NCBI RefSeq assembly: GCF_027943255.1
Contig: NC_072895.1
Coordinates: 32,710,001 to 32,774,000 of the forward strand
Reading direction: 5' to 3'
DNA from: Anastrepha obliqua
Lineage: Eukaryota; Arthropoda; Insecta; Diptera; Tephritidae
DNA: 64,000 bases
Under the pieces are notes generated by a model. It ran no database searches. It was not told the DNA's origin and saw only the letters and a program-made list of their open reading frames with translations. Each line of letters opens with the position of its first letter. The first letter of the stretch is position 1. A program made the translations under genes and the position numbers. Below, in pieces: positions 34,879 to 46,359 of this stretch.

Positions 34879-35555
34879 GGGCAGCTTAGAAATAGGAAAT
34901 TCTCAACTTGGTTTCTTGAATTTTGAACCCATAATTCAATTATTTTTATAACGAAACCCTAAACTGTTGCCAGATTCTATAAATTTTGGTGTTGAAATGC
35001 AATGAATGGGCAAGGTCTGGCTAATTTTTTGGTTGTATGGTTGCCCATAAGAGGTCCCACTTTGGCGTTAAATCAAAAAATGTCATTTGCGGTGCTTCCA
35101 ATTTTATTATACTAAAGTGAAAGTCGCCCCAAAAAACATTGATTTTTAGAATTTTTTATTTTTTGTGCATACGATGTTGAGGATTTTCTTCCATATGAAG
35201 CACACATTCGGAAGCCATGTTGAGCTCAAACTTGAATGTTTGTTGGGTTCGTATATATATAATTGTCTGCGTTGGTATGAAATTTTATACTACATAGTAT
35301 GCAAATGGTAATACAAATGCGTATGTATGTATGTATACATTAAGGAAAGCTTTTCACGCTTATTTGCGTCAATATCAATTTTTTTTTTCATAAACTTCTT
35401 AATGATTTAAAATTGTAAAAACTATTTTGCGTTCTAAACATTTCATAAACATTTACATCACCACAGGTGGGCTGGCGCGCAAGTGAAAGGAGTGTAACAC
35501 TCTAAAGCAGCATACAAACAAACGGTACACTGAAAGAAAGCATTCAAAATGTCTA
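34879..35555. other. No gene seen
   Basis: Mixed AT-rich DNA with a GTATGTATGTATGTATAC tract at about 35320. No recognisable motif. Confidence 0.45.
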
Positions 35556-35559
35556 GCTA

Positions 35560-36130
35560 TACTTTTCTGCATCGATAGGCAGGTAGGTAGGTAAGTGAAA
35601 TGGCTGAAGTACCACTCTGGCACTCCCCAAGTACCACTAAAGCGCAGTTTTGACACCTTTTTGAGACAGATATCTAAAGTCAACCAGAGCTGTTGATGTA
35701 AAGGAGAAGATTGATGGGATATAAGTTGGACGATCAAGGCTATCGAAGAAAAGAGCAACCATTGACTTTGTCCGTCCGGACATTTACAGAGAAAGTGCTC
35801 AATAGTCTGCTTCTCTGAAAGGTCCCCACAGATTCTGTAATGGGGGTTAAATTGTAAACCTAGCGTGTGTGCTGATGGTCCAGTGGTCCGGTAAAACACA
35901 ACTACGAGTTTGAAAATTGAATGGCGTGGAATCCCCAAGACTTTCTGAGTCTTCCGTATATTGTACTGGGACCAAAGGGTTTTTGAAATAGCGCATGAGC
36001 AAATGGAGCTCCATCTTTTCTGCGCTTTCCTGAGAAATATTTTGTGCAGTTCCCCTTTAACAACTGTCAGGGGGATGTCGATGACCGGGTGGCAAGGTCC
36101 TGAGGCCAACACCGATAGGTATTTAATAGG
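35560..36130 (-). pseudogene. C-terminal region of an RNase H-type non-LTR retrotransposon
   Basis: From right to left come PVIDIPLTVVKGELHKIFLR, KAQKRWSSICSCAISKTLW, RKTQKVLGIPRHSIFKLVVV, GLQFNPHYRICGDLSEKQTI and EHFLCKCP. The last two form the C-x2-C...H-x3-C-x-C zinc knuckle that closes such proteins. A GGTAGGTAGGTAAG tract marks the 3' region. The RNase H catalytic residues are not included. The frame is long and open (about 190 recognisable residues). Confidence 0.7.
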
Positions 36131-36800
36131 GATTGAAAGAAAATTTAGTTTTATCAAAAAAAATGTTTACCAACAAAAGATAAACAGCACTAAAGTGTGT
36201 GAAAGTGAAATTGCAACAAAGTGTGTCTGGCAGGAATGCTAATACGAGTGCGACTCTGTAAAAGTTTCACAATTTTTTTCAATAAATCTTCTAAATGTGG
36301 ACAGGAGGCGTTGCAGGCATTTCTCCACACGCACACACGCACATTTTAAGCGCATGCTGAGCAACGAGAAAGTTCAGCCATATATGATTTTGCTTACATA
36401 ATTCATCTTTCCGAATTCGAAAATTAATCTATGAAAGCGGAGCATAAAGATGATTTTAATTTGGACATGCAGCTTTAAGGTGCACCAAATATTGCGGTAC
36501 ACCATTTCATGCTGCAATATATGTGTGTGCATATACATTTAAAAAAGTGTGGGTGTGTATGTGCAAGTAAGGGATTTTGTGTCAAAATCCAGAATCCAAA
36601 ATGAGGCGCTATATTTGCTTGCTATGTCGTCATATGCAATGTTTATAAACTCACTTGCACACACACATGCGCACATAAGCACATGAGTACTGGTATGGAC
36701 CACAGTTGTGTTCACAATAATAGCAGCGCCATTTATTGCAAAGTTTTAACTATTTATTTAATTTTTATTTAATTTAATTATTTTTTTAAGGCCCTCGCCC
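36131..36800. other. Intergenic DNA with a solo foldback-unit end at 36700-36770
   Basis: No gene. GTGTTCACAATAATAGCAGC at about 36712 plus TTTATTGCAAAGTTTTAACT match the repeating unit of the 25085-27365 foldback-like structure, so this is a dispersed single unit. CA-rich microsatellite occurs near 36330 and 36655. Confidence 0.5.
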
Positions 36801-36802
36801 CA

Positions 36803-37438
36803 TTTAGGGGGTTACATACGTCTAGAATTTTCAAAAAATCGATTCCTTTTTTACAGATTATTATTCTTTATAGTTTTAGGCGTATTTCTGTCGAAATCGA
36901 TTGTAAAAATTCCCTATAAAAACAAAGTTATGATAAAAAATGTAACTGCCCGACGAGAGTTTGAGGCGCGCGACCTCAAGCGAAATGCCCTTGAAAGTTT
37001 AAACTCGTTTTTCTCGAAACTACTCGAAAAGTGTTTTTTCTATAGTCTGTCGAGCTGGATTTTTGATAGTTTTTATTAAAAAATTTTATAAACATAATTA
37101 AAGTGTGACAATTATGACTTAAAACGCATATGTTTTTTAAAATGCCGTGAATTCCAAAATTTTTCGAAACTCAAAAATCCAGATCCATCATCATTTCAAG
37201 GAGAAATGATGCAGACCGTGGAGCAACTTTTGTTTCTTTGTACTTTGGGTAACAGGATTTTTTATATATCCTAATTTTTTTAAAGAAAAATTAAAATAAT
37301 TTTTTTTATAAAGTTTAAGTACTACTAAACAATGTATATACTTTTTTTATATTGATTTCTATTGTTATCCCTTCTAAAAACAGTTTTTCTTTCAGCGCGT
37401 TTTTGGCGCTGCTGGATGGATGTATGGTAACTCCTTAA
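36803..37438. mobile_element. Possible TTAA-type TIR element, family 3
   Basis: The left end GGGGGTTACATACGTCTAG follows TTTA (36803-36806). The right end, read inward, GGAGTTACCATACATCC, precedes TTAA (37435-37438). The similarity to the family 1 and family 2 ends, plus interior tracts CGCGCGACCTCAAGC and CTCGAAACTACTCG like those of family 2, suggest a third member of this group, about 628 bp. The left target has a mismatch and the TIR is imperfect, so this is tentative. Confidence 0.4.
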
Positions 37439-38125
37439 AATGATGTTTTTTGGGTGCTTCTTTAAACGCGCGTAAAACAGAAAGGAAAAAAATTTTTCTA
37501 TTTTTGTTTTATGGTACATATTTTCTTTCCTGATTTATTTTTAAAAAATAAAAAAAAATTTTTTGCCATACGAGCTTTGTTCAAAAAGTTGTTAGTCTTC
37601 CAAAAATGGTCTTCACATGGACATGGACACAGTTATAGCCGGTTCTACTGTACCGATTTTGATGAAATAATATTTGAATGACGTAGAATTCATGTCGCTA
37701 TCGTTTTAACTATGATCATTCGAAAAATAAAATGTTTAGTATATTTTTTCGAACCTTTAAAGTCAAAAATGGTCAAAAAGCGGTTTTTCATATTTGAACG
37801 TCCGCCATTTTGTCAAATTATTTTTGTTTTTGTAGGTTGTAGTTCACACGATTACGACATTCATACTGAACAAGAATCTTTTTGTCTGTTTGATTTTGGA
37901 CACCTTTGAGTCCCGAAATCCGTGTCGCCACCTTTTTTTGGAAGACTATTCTTTGAAGGCTGACAACTTTTTGAACAAACTTCGTATGGCCAAAAATAAG
38001 TTTTTTTTTAACAATAGATCAAAACACAAAACACAAAATACTTAAAACAAAAATTAAAAAATCGTTTTTCGTTTCCGTTTTCCACGCTTTTAATGAAACA
38101 CCCAAAAAACACTATTTCAAATGAG
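37437..38125. repeat. Long inverted repeat (palindromic, arms about 170 bp)
   Basis: The left arm has GATGTTTTTTGGGTGCTTC (37440) and GCCATACGAGCTTTGTTCAA AAAGTTG (about 37566). The right arm contains their inverses, CACCCAAAAAACACTATT (about 38100) and CAACTTTTTGAACAAACTTC GTATGGC (about 37965). The spacer (about 37610-37930) includes a frame of 65 codons without motifs. It looks like a MITE or foldback element with long TIRs. No target duplication was fixed. Confidence 0.55.
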
Positions 38126-38416
38126 GCGACAACCTTTATACAGTTTATGCAACAAAAAAATCACCGGAATAAAAGTCGCAAACTTTATGCGAAATTCTTG
38201 ATATTTTTTAAATTAAAAAATTCAGCAATTTTTTATCGAAACTTCAAACATTTGAATAAAAAATTTTAGAAAAATTTCCACTATATAGTTTTATAACCAA
38301 AGTTTATGACTTAAAAGTTGCAAATGAGCGATCTAACCGGATTTTATTAAAATTTAAAGTGGTGAAATGCCGCAAAAATTCCTTTTCTCTTCCTATCGAA
38401 TAATCCACTGCAGGGA
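38126..38416. other. AT-rich DNA, nothing recognised
   Basis: Short AT-rich spacer before the telomere-like pentamer tract. Confidence 0.4.
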
Positions 38417-39400
38417 TTAGGTTAGGTTAGGTTAGGTTGAAGCAGTTGTCCACTGTAGGCCACACTCAGGCTCATGGCCCATTGTGATGCCGCGTGGGAA
38501 ACTAGCCCATATCCCTTCTGAAACCAATGTATAATTTAAAAAAATTTCGTAAGATCCCTCATTTCGACAAAGCCGAGATCTTCTAATTCATTAAAGAAAT
38601 GTTCGCCCAAAATGGCGAGTCTAGGTCTGGATAGAGCAGGGCAGTGACACCGAAGGTGCGGGATCGTCTCTTCCTCGTCTAGAAAACTTCTGTCATGTGT
38701 TTGCACAGCCATTCTCTGTGCATGCCCACCAATTAGGCAGTGCCCCGTTATAACGGAAATTAGTATGTTAAGACTGTGCTTATCTCTTCTTAGCAGAAAT
38801 TTCGTGCGTTTAGCATTGAGAGTCGACCACATCTGTCGGGCGATTTTGCAGGTGACTTCATTACTCCATCTTTCAATCGCTACTCTTTCAATTTCCTCGC
38901 GGATATGTAGTCTAGATGTTTGTAAGGGTATACTTATATCATTTTCTATGTACCCATCAGTCAACTTGGTGCCGAGTCTCGCTAGTTCATCGGCTCTGCA
39001 GTTGCCCTCAATGTCACAATTGCCAGGAACCCATGTTATCATTAGGTGAAATGACTCAGCCATCTCATTAAGAGATGCGCGGCATTTCAAGGATACCTTG
39101 GAGGTTGTCGACTGTTTTGTGAGGGGTTTTATCGCCGCCTGGCTATCAGTGAAAATATAGATATCATCTCCAGGTATTACATCACACTGTACCAATGTCG
39201 CGGCTTTCATTATTGCCAGCAGTTCGGCCTGAAAGACACTACAGTAGTCGGGAAGCAGAAAACTGAAGGAGATCCCCAGATACTCGAAGTATACACCTCC
39301 GCCCACCCTGCCAACGAGCTTTGAGCCATCTGTGGGAGATGCAGGGAAGTTGTGTGAAGTGCAGGCTAAAACTTTCTCGCCTTTTTTGCACTGCTTACTG
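38417..39400 (-). pseudogene. RNase H domain and tail of a non-LTR retrotransposon, with (TTAGG)4 at its 3' end
   Basis: A 325-codon open frame (39513-38536) has homology from about residue 50: SPTDGSKLVGRVGGGVYF (first Asp), SVFQAELLAI (Glu), IYIFTDSQAAI (second Asp), ITWVPGNCDIEGNCRADELA (last Asp), then a long linker and HLRCHCPALSRPRLAILGEH. In the last RNase H block the usual His (GH) is Asn and the usual Glu (GNE) is Cys, so activity is doubtful despite the open frame. Downstream, a 3' untranslated tract ends at four TTAGG units (38417-38436), which read as CCTAA on the coding strand. Confidence 0.8.
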
Positions 39401-39500
39401 AAACTCGCTACATTACGAAAAAAATTAAATTGTAGTTCAGTCAAAGTGTTTTTGTTTAAAGTTAAAGGTATGAAATAACTAAAAAATGAAATAATTTCAA

Positions 39501-39562
39501 TTTGGTGTTTCACAGAGATTCGAACCTACGCTCTCCGAATTCCGAAAGGTTTCGGCGGCCGC
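39501..39562 (-). mobile_element. tRNA-derived SINE, fragment E (B-box region)
   Basis: TTTGGTGTTTCACAGAGATT CGAACC is the reverse complement of the SINE B-box region (GGTTCGAATCT), followed by GAATTCCGAAAGG and the CGGCGGCCGCC head edge. Body and A box are lost. It abuts the RNase H fragment. Confidence 0.55.
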
Positions 39563-40620
39563 CTTTAAAGTTTGAGAGAAAGTCCATGTATTACATTAGA
39601 AAATCGTTAAAAACCTTCACTTTTGAATTTTCCTTTTTATTATTTTTACATTTTGATGCTATTTATTAATCATAACACCATAAAATCATTCATTTTTCTG
39701 GGTATTGTACCAAAACTTTTTTTTAACATTTATTCATTGGCTTAAATAAAAAATTATTTAAAATAAATGTGTGTAAATAACTAAAAAACTTTATTGCTAA
39801 AGTATTCATTAGTATTAGTAATCAGTAATTTCGTTTTTGTTAAATTTATTTTTTATAAAAAATAAGTTTTAATTAATTTTTATATGCAAAATATACAACT
39901 ATGCATATCCAAGTAAATAGCGTTTAATCACCTTTAAAACAACTCCATTTTTATAAAAATCGGTGAAAAATTTTGAAAATATAAGGTTTTGAATTTTTCG
40001 AAGATCTGATCTTGGACCCCTAATTGCACCTGTAATAAAATTTGGGAAAAAACTGATATACTATTTAAATATACGAAATAAGCGGATCACAACCATTTTT
40101 TTTAGTGACTGTAAATATTTTTTGCTAAAGCACCTATTTCGACCTTTGAACGCCCATATCTCGATTTCGGAGGTTAACTTCGAGAATCGGAGAAATTACT
40201 TTTTTAATTTACTTTAAAATTAGTGTGGTCCAATACACAGCCGAGTGCTGTACAGTGTTATTATTACTCTCTCTTTGTGATTGGAATCAATATGTATTGC
40301 ATATTTTAAAAGCCGTTTTTTCTGTTCGTAGATCACCCGAACGGCTGTATTGATTTTTTTATGGGTTTTGAATTTTCTTCTCATTATCTTAGGAAAAACT
40401 AACAATGTTAAGTGGACCTCCAGAACGTTGAAAAGTCAATAGAATCTAACATGCACGCCCACATAACAGCGCTACTCACCCGCAAATCACAAATGCGAGC
40501 GCTCTCCTGCAATTAATGCACACAGAAACAAGAGTGGTATGTATGTATGTGTATGCATAAGTTTAATAGCTAATATTCAAGTGAATGTTGATTCTCACGC
40601 TCAATAACTAACATATAGCC
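39563..40620. other. AT-rich DNA, no gene seen
   Basis: Low-complexity AT-rich sequence to about 40240. The tract 39990-40210 contains CGATTTCGGAGGTTAAC and similar text recalling the TTAA element interiors. Nothing can be assigned. Confidence 0.4.
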
Positions 40621-40622
40621 TT

Positions 40623-41453
40623 AGCTTTTTGAACCACCTATTTTTTTGAGAATGGTAACACAAATGAAATGTCAAATGTGTTCATAATTTACTTAAAGGT
40701 TTGACATTTACGAAATGGGACGCTATGCGCCTGAACAAAATTGGGAAATATTGAAAACTTATTTCCAAATTGGGGAGTATTCTTCTTCTTTTCTGATTTT
40801 CACATCGGTGGCTACGTCAATAAGCAAAATTGTCGGATTTGGGGCTCAGAAATCCATACTGTAGAGAAGCAAATGCATCCAGCGAGTCACTGTTTGGTGC
40901 GGTTTTTGGTCTGGCGGCATCAATGGGCCATTTTTTTCGAAAATGAGCGAGGAGCCGCGGTTACAGTAAATGGCGAGCGTTACCGTGACATGCTCAACGA
41001 GTTGTTTCGAAAAATTGAAGAGGATGACATGGACGACATTTGGTTTCAACAGGACGGTGCAACTTGTCACACTGCCAAAGTTACACTTGAACTTTTGGCT
41101 ACCGAATAATCAGCCGAAATTCCGTTGTCAATTGGCCGCCTCGGAGCTATGATTTAAGCCCGTTGGACTATTTTTTGTGGGGAACCGTTAAGGACAAATG
41201 CTATGTGAACCATCCAGAGACGCTTGATGCTTTAAAACACGAAATCGAAGTTGCCACTCATGAAATTGGAGCCCAAACAATCGAAAATGTGCTTAAAAAT
41301 TGGGTTGATCGAATGGCCTACTGTAAAGCCAGTCGTGGCAGTCATTTGAACGATATTATTTTTCATTCATAAATGACAACGTTCAATCTTAAAAATAAAA
41401 AGAAAAGTTTGAAAAAGTATTAATTAGTTTTTTTTATAGCCGATTCAAAAAGC
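40623..41453 (+). mobile_element. QQDG-family Tc1/mariner element, copy 3 (internally deleted)
   Basis: The ends AGCTTTTTGAACCACCTAT and, from the right, GCTTTTTGAATCGGCTAT bound about 830 bp. The start MGRYAPEQNWEILKTYFQIG (from 40714) jumps directly to FHIGGYVNKQNCRIWGSE, so most of the DNA-binding domain and the first Asp block are deleted. GERYRDML and WFQQDGATCHTAKVTLELL (second Asp intact) follow. After a stop and frameshift come NWPPRSYDLSPLDYFLWGTV (third Asp intact) and DRMAYCKASRGSHLNDIIF. The TIR differs from copies 1 and 2, so this is a distinct subfamily. Confidence 0.8.
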
Positions 41454-41459
41454 AAATTT

Positions 41460-42190
41460 TACATGGCTCGTTTGCTTTCATGTTTTCTAACGTTTCCTCG
41501 TTCAGCGTTTCAGTTGGCATTTCTACCCATTTTCCTTTCTCTATGTGTTGTGATTTGCACTTGCTCATTCCGAATTGCATTTTTAAATCTGCAGTTATTG
41601 TCTCAGTTATTTTAAGCAATCCTCTCAGCTGTGTCTGAGTGGCGGCAAATAATTTAATGTCATCCATATACAGGATATGGTTTATTTTGTATTTTGTGTT
41701 TGTATTTCGCTTTTGATGTTGTATCCATAGTTTGTTTCATTTAGCGCATTTGACAAGGGGTTTAAGCATATGCAAAACCATAAGGCACTTAATGAATCGC
41801 CTTGGAATATACCGTACCTCTCTTGATGGCTATTTCATCTGTAGTTATTGCATGCGCCGCTGTCAGGTTTATTGTTGTTCTCGACTTCTTCATCGTGTCT
41901 GATAAGAATTTTATAAGTTTTGAATGTATTTTATAGATTTCTAAAACCTTAAAAGCCAGCTATGTGGGACCGAGTCAATTGCTTTCTGGTAATCTATATA
42001 ACATGTGTGCAGATTTCTCTGTTGTGAGGGAGTTTGCTTTAATATTACTACAGAACCTATTACTAATTGCTCCTTGCATCCTTTGCTATCCTTTCTGCAA
42101 CCCTTCAGCTCATGTGTAATAAAGTTATGTTGCATTAGATGGTTGTTTATGTTTTTGCTTACCATAGCAGATATTTGATTGCTAGGGCGG
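41460..42190 (-). pseudogene. R2-like non-LTR retrotransposon RT fragment
   Basis: From right to left come LKGCRKDSKGCKEQLVIGSV and TCYIDYQKAIDSVPHSWLLR (first catalytic Asp). A gap in other frames is followed by MDDIKLFAATQTQLRGLLKI (the YMDD-type active site), MQFGMSKCKSQHIEKGKWVE and MPTETLNEETLENMKANEP. The YIDYQKAFDSVPHSWL and MDDIKLYA wording is what I recall of R2-related RTs in arthropods. Stops and shifts separate the blocks. The QQDG copy 3 truncates its 3' side. Confidence 0.7.
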
Positions 42191-43132
42191 CAATTTTTAA
42201 AATAAAATTCGCAAATTAATGGCTAAGAATCATAATGCATAATGCAATGATTCCTTTTCTTCTTTGTTTCCACTCAGAGCTATTATCTTTTCAGCTTTTA
42301 GTGTTCAAGCTACTATTTATGCAAACACACACACATGCACATGGTTGTATCTGTATATTTGTATAAACCGCACAATCCTATTTACATCTGTGTGTACTCT
42401 TGCATATACAAAACCATATCCACAAATGTAAATACATAAATACTTATATGCATATGTATGTATATGTGCACACTTATATTGAAGCATGAAAGCAGGCATG
42501 CATACACGTCAAACAGCTTCTGCGAATTAAAACCATTAAGTTGGGCAAATTTGCTTCAATTATTCAAAGCGTGTAACTGATGAAGCAGAAATGTTACGTG
42601 CAACTGCATCTGCCATCACATATGGGCCAATAGAAAGGACTCAGTTAGAGATGTTGCATACACACATTTATGGACTTAGCAGCCAGTCTTAAAACCGAAT
42701 AACTGAAATGCAGAATATGCCACAGGTGATACGCTGAATTGTATGAGCGAATGAGCTGTTGACAGGAATCTCCAATCACTCTCTCGCATACCGCTTGACA
42801 GATTTTCCTTTATTACTGTAATGACCGAACTAATTTGACATTAAAAGCACTTAAATGGTTACGCTCGAATATTTGGCTTTAAATCTTTGAAGATGAAATT
42901 ACTTGATTGTATTTTCTTGTTGTTGGTTGTTTCAAATACCGAGTATATCGCTTTTATCTCGCAATCGAAACACAAACTATTTGGGTGCAAACTGCTCAAG
43001 AGTGCTCAAATACACACTTGACTACACATACACACACACATAAGTGTGGGGATGAGGATATGCGAGCTATTTAGGCAGCCGAGGAATGATAATAAATTGA
43101 ACAAGATGTTACCATAAACCACATATGTATGT
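42191..43132. other. No gene seen
   Basis: Unique-looking DNA with CACACATGCACATGG and CATATGTATGTATATG microsatellite tracts. It ends at the 8-bp target site of the hAT-like element. Confidence 0.45.
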
Positions 43133-45973
43133 GTGTGCATTAGGGTGGTCCAAAAAACTCAAGTTTTTTTTAGAGACCTAGGGACCCTCTCATTTTGTTA
43201 CATCTAATAAAATAATAATCTATGCAAAATCTTAGCACCCTAGAACATATAGAAGGCAGTGCTCAACAACGTTTAGTTTTCATAAATTTCTATAAAAAAC
43301 TCATACTTTCGGGTAATTAACGCCTTTTTTGTTTCAGGTTTGAACTATATTTCAATCAAAATGACTGCTCTTAAGACGCGTCAGGCGGACAGTGTTTACT
43401 TAATTGGTGTTAAGGACTTAGAACCTTTAACAAAGAAGAACCAACTTCCTACAACAAAAGAAGTTTTGTTAAGATTTCACTTTTTTTTAAGTGAAAAAAA
43501 ATCTGTCAGGAACGCTAGTCATAGCACAATTGAAGAATTGAATGAAGTTTGGAGCAAAGCCCTAATCCCGACTAAATATACCAAGGATTCGATTGAAAAA
43601 CTTGAAAGTGTGCATTCACAGTGGCTACTTTTAAAGAAAAATAAAGGCAGAAAAACAGAAAAACAAAGAACAAACGAGCAATCATTTGTAGACAAAATTG
43701 AAAAGCTTTTTGACATTGCCCATTCAGATGCTCTAATTCTCATGAAAATACAACAAGACAAAGATTTTTTAATTGACCAAAGAACCTAGAGAAAAATGAT
43801 CATTTCATCTCAAGACAAAGAGTATACTACAAAACAAGAAAGAGCACTAGAAAGATTTGAAAAAGAAGAGAAGAGAAGAGAAAAGTCTGTTTCTGCTGCA
43901 AAATCCACGTCTTCTTCTATTAATCCACCCGATGATGACTTTAATGATAGTTCAAGTGCCAAAAGCATTTCTGAAAGTGGTCCTGATGATGAATTATATC
44001 AACCTTCGTCCAAAAAAGATTTAGAAAAAGATTTAGGTGGCAAGAGCGAAGATGTTTCTGAACGAAAGGCTAAGAAGAGCCTTTTTGACATGAATGTGGT
44101 AGGGGCTTTAGACAGGAATAAAGTTTCCGATCGTGAAGCTGTAAGGCTTAACATTCCTATTGCCGCCGCACTTGGCCATGATCCTGCGGCATTGCCGCTT
44201 TCAAGAAGTTCTATAAAAAGAAAACGAGAAGCAGCAAGGCAGAATTTTTCAATAGAGATGAAATCAAACTTAGACATCAAAGAACCAGTTGTTGTTCATT
44301 GGGACAGCAAAATCTTGCCCGACATTTTAGGTTCACAAAAAGTAGATAGACTACCAGTGCTAGTTTCCTATGCTGGTGGAAATGAGAAACTACTGGGGGT
44401 GCCAAAATTGGCTAGTGCAACAGGTTCGAAAACTGGAGATGCAGTACTTAAAACTCTTAATATAAAACATGGAATCTTGATGATAAAATCATTGGTATGG
44501 GATTTGACACAACAGCCGTCAACACTGGTGTCAAGAGTGGTGCATGCACTTTCATTGAAAATACGCTGAACAAAGAGCTTCTATGGTTGCCGTGTCGCCA
44601 TCACATAATGGAAATCATTTTGAGCAAAGTACTTACATTATGTTTGGGACCTTCAAGCTCTCCTGAAATTCCCATATTTAAAAGGTTAAAGGAATCATGG
44701 AATGCAGTTGATCGATCAGATTACACACCATTAAATTTTTCCCCTGGAGAAGCTGAGTTAAAAAACAGTGCCATCGAATCCCTGATACATCATCTTAGTA
44801 AGAAAGACCAGCCTCGAGATGACTACCTCGAACTTATTGAACTGACACTGTTGGTGTTGGGACAAACAATAGAAAAAATTCACTGGAGAGCACCTGGGCC
44901 TATACACCACGCTCGGTGGATGGCTAAGCTTATTTATGCATATAAATTGTACCTTTTACAAGGTCAGGGAGCTTACCATCTCACAAACAAGGAGAAAGAA
45001 AACTTGGACAGATTTGTCCGTTTCGGAGCACTTTTGTACGTGAAAAACTGGGTTGAGGCTCCAATCACCGCCAATGCAGCTTTCAACGACCTAATGTTTT
45101 GGAAAGAGGCTAGGAAATACAGCGCGATTGATGGAGAGATAGCTAAAACCATCAAAAAAGCATTCCAGCAACATTTGTGGTATCTATCTGACGAACTGGT
45201 CGGATTATCACTTTTTTCCACGAAAGTGAGCCTTGAAAACAAAGTGAGCATCGTGAATAAGATGTCTGTCCCTGCACCGCCCAGGATGATTAGAGGAAAT
45301 GCCAATTTATTAAGTGATGAATGTGAATTGGCAGATTTCGCTAATAGTAGAACAATGGTGTTGTTTACTAAGCTAAACATTAAGCAAAGCTTTTTGAACA
45401 AGCACCCAAGTGAATGGGAACAGACGCCAGAATTCAAAGAGGCAAAAAATACTGTAAATAAAATCAAAGTGGTCAATGACATCACAGAAAGAGGTGTTAA
45501 ACTATTTCAAGATTTTAACAAACTCATAACAAATGATGAGGAGGAAAAACAGCTGTTGCTGCAGATTGTAGAGGCTAATCGGAAACAATTTCCGACTGAA
45601 CCAACGAAGAAGGTCGTTCTAGAAAGCCTACAGAAACCATCCACTTCTAAAGAAAAAATGTAAAAACTTGCATTTTTATTATGGTCTTCACCATAAAATG
45701 TACATATTTTTAACATGATTTATAATGTAAAATAACCAAATAAATTTAAGTTTTGTATTCTAACATGTCTTGTCATTTTTTTTCAAAAATTGTAAAAAAA
45801 ACTCCCATTTTCATTTTTTAAACAGCGTTGAGCACTGCCTTCCAAGTGACTTATGACCTTGAAAATTTAGCTCTTTACTTCTTATATCAAATAGAAAAGA
45901 ATTGGGGGGTCCCTTGGCTTTTACATCCAACTTGAGTTTTTACCATAGGATCTTGGACCACCCTAGTGTGCAT
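43133..45973 (+). mobile_element. hAT-like DNA transposon, complete with TIRs and 8-bp target duplication
   Basis: The element spans 43141-45965 (2825 bp). Both ends read inward TAGGGTGGTCC, followed a little further in by ACTCAAG. GTGTGCAT flanks it at 43133-43140 and 45966-45973, a perfect 8-bp duplication fitting the hAT consensus nTnnnnAn. A second inverted repeat lies inside: GAAGGCAGTGCTCAACAACG at 43252-43271 and CGTTGAGCACTGCCTTCC at 45826-45843. One transposase-like gene fills the middle, with AATAAA at about 45738 after it. The perfect duplication and few coding lesions indicate a young insertion. Confidence 0.85.
43340..45663 (+). pseudogene. hAT-like transposase, about 770 codons, one stop and one frameshift
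   Basis: Three open segments are collinear. Segment 1 is 43340-43786, ended by TAG at 43787. Segment 2 (43796-44569) is in the same frame. Segment 3 is reached by a shift in or near AAAA at 44464-44467 and runs to TAA at 45661. Segment 2 begins with a Ser/Lys/Glu-rich stretch, then VVHWDSK (candidate first Asp, 44303-44305). Segment 3 has GFDTTAVNTG (second Asp, 44506-44508), LPCRHHIME (C-x2-H, 44593), HHARWMAK (RW motif, 44914) and a Lys-rich tail. D, then C-x2-H, then RW is the hAT layout. No zinc-finger head is evident. I recognise the family as recurring in invertebrate genomes but cannot name it. Confidence 0.75.
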
Positions 45974-46359
45974 ACACGTGTACACACGTAGTACATTCTA
46001 AGCACACACACAAATGGGTACATTGGCGAATTTCTACTTGTGAGTAAACCCAATGCACGTAAAGTTAAGAAAATAAGTGATTTACAAAGCCTTAGACAAA
46101 TAAATGCCAAAGAGTAATTGAACGATCGAATGGGTCAAGTGGTGCAAACTTTTGGGCATTGGCGTTGAATTTTCTAAAACTTGATTTATTTGTAGGCCTG
46201 CGCATAATAAGAAGTAAACTGAATACATTTTGAAAATTATTTAATAATTTGAGATTTATTCGTTATTGAAAACTTTGGTTCTTTTAAATAAAATATCTGC
46301 GGTTCTTTTAAACTCTTTTGTAACTTTGTTTTGATTTTCTTAGAATGAAATAAGCTTAA
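45974..46359. other. No gene seen
   Basis: Short spacer after the hAT-like element, becoming AT-rich. Confidence 0.4.
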
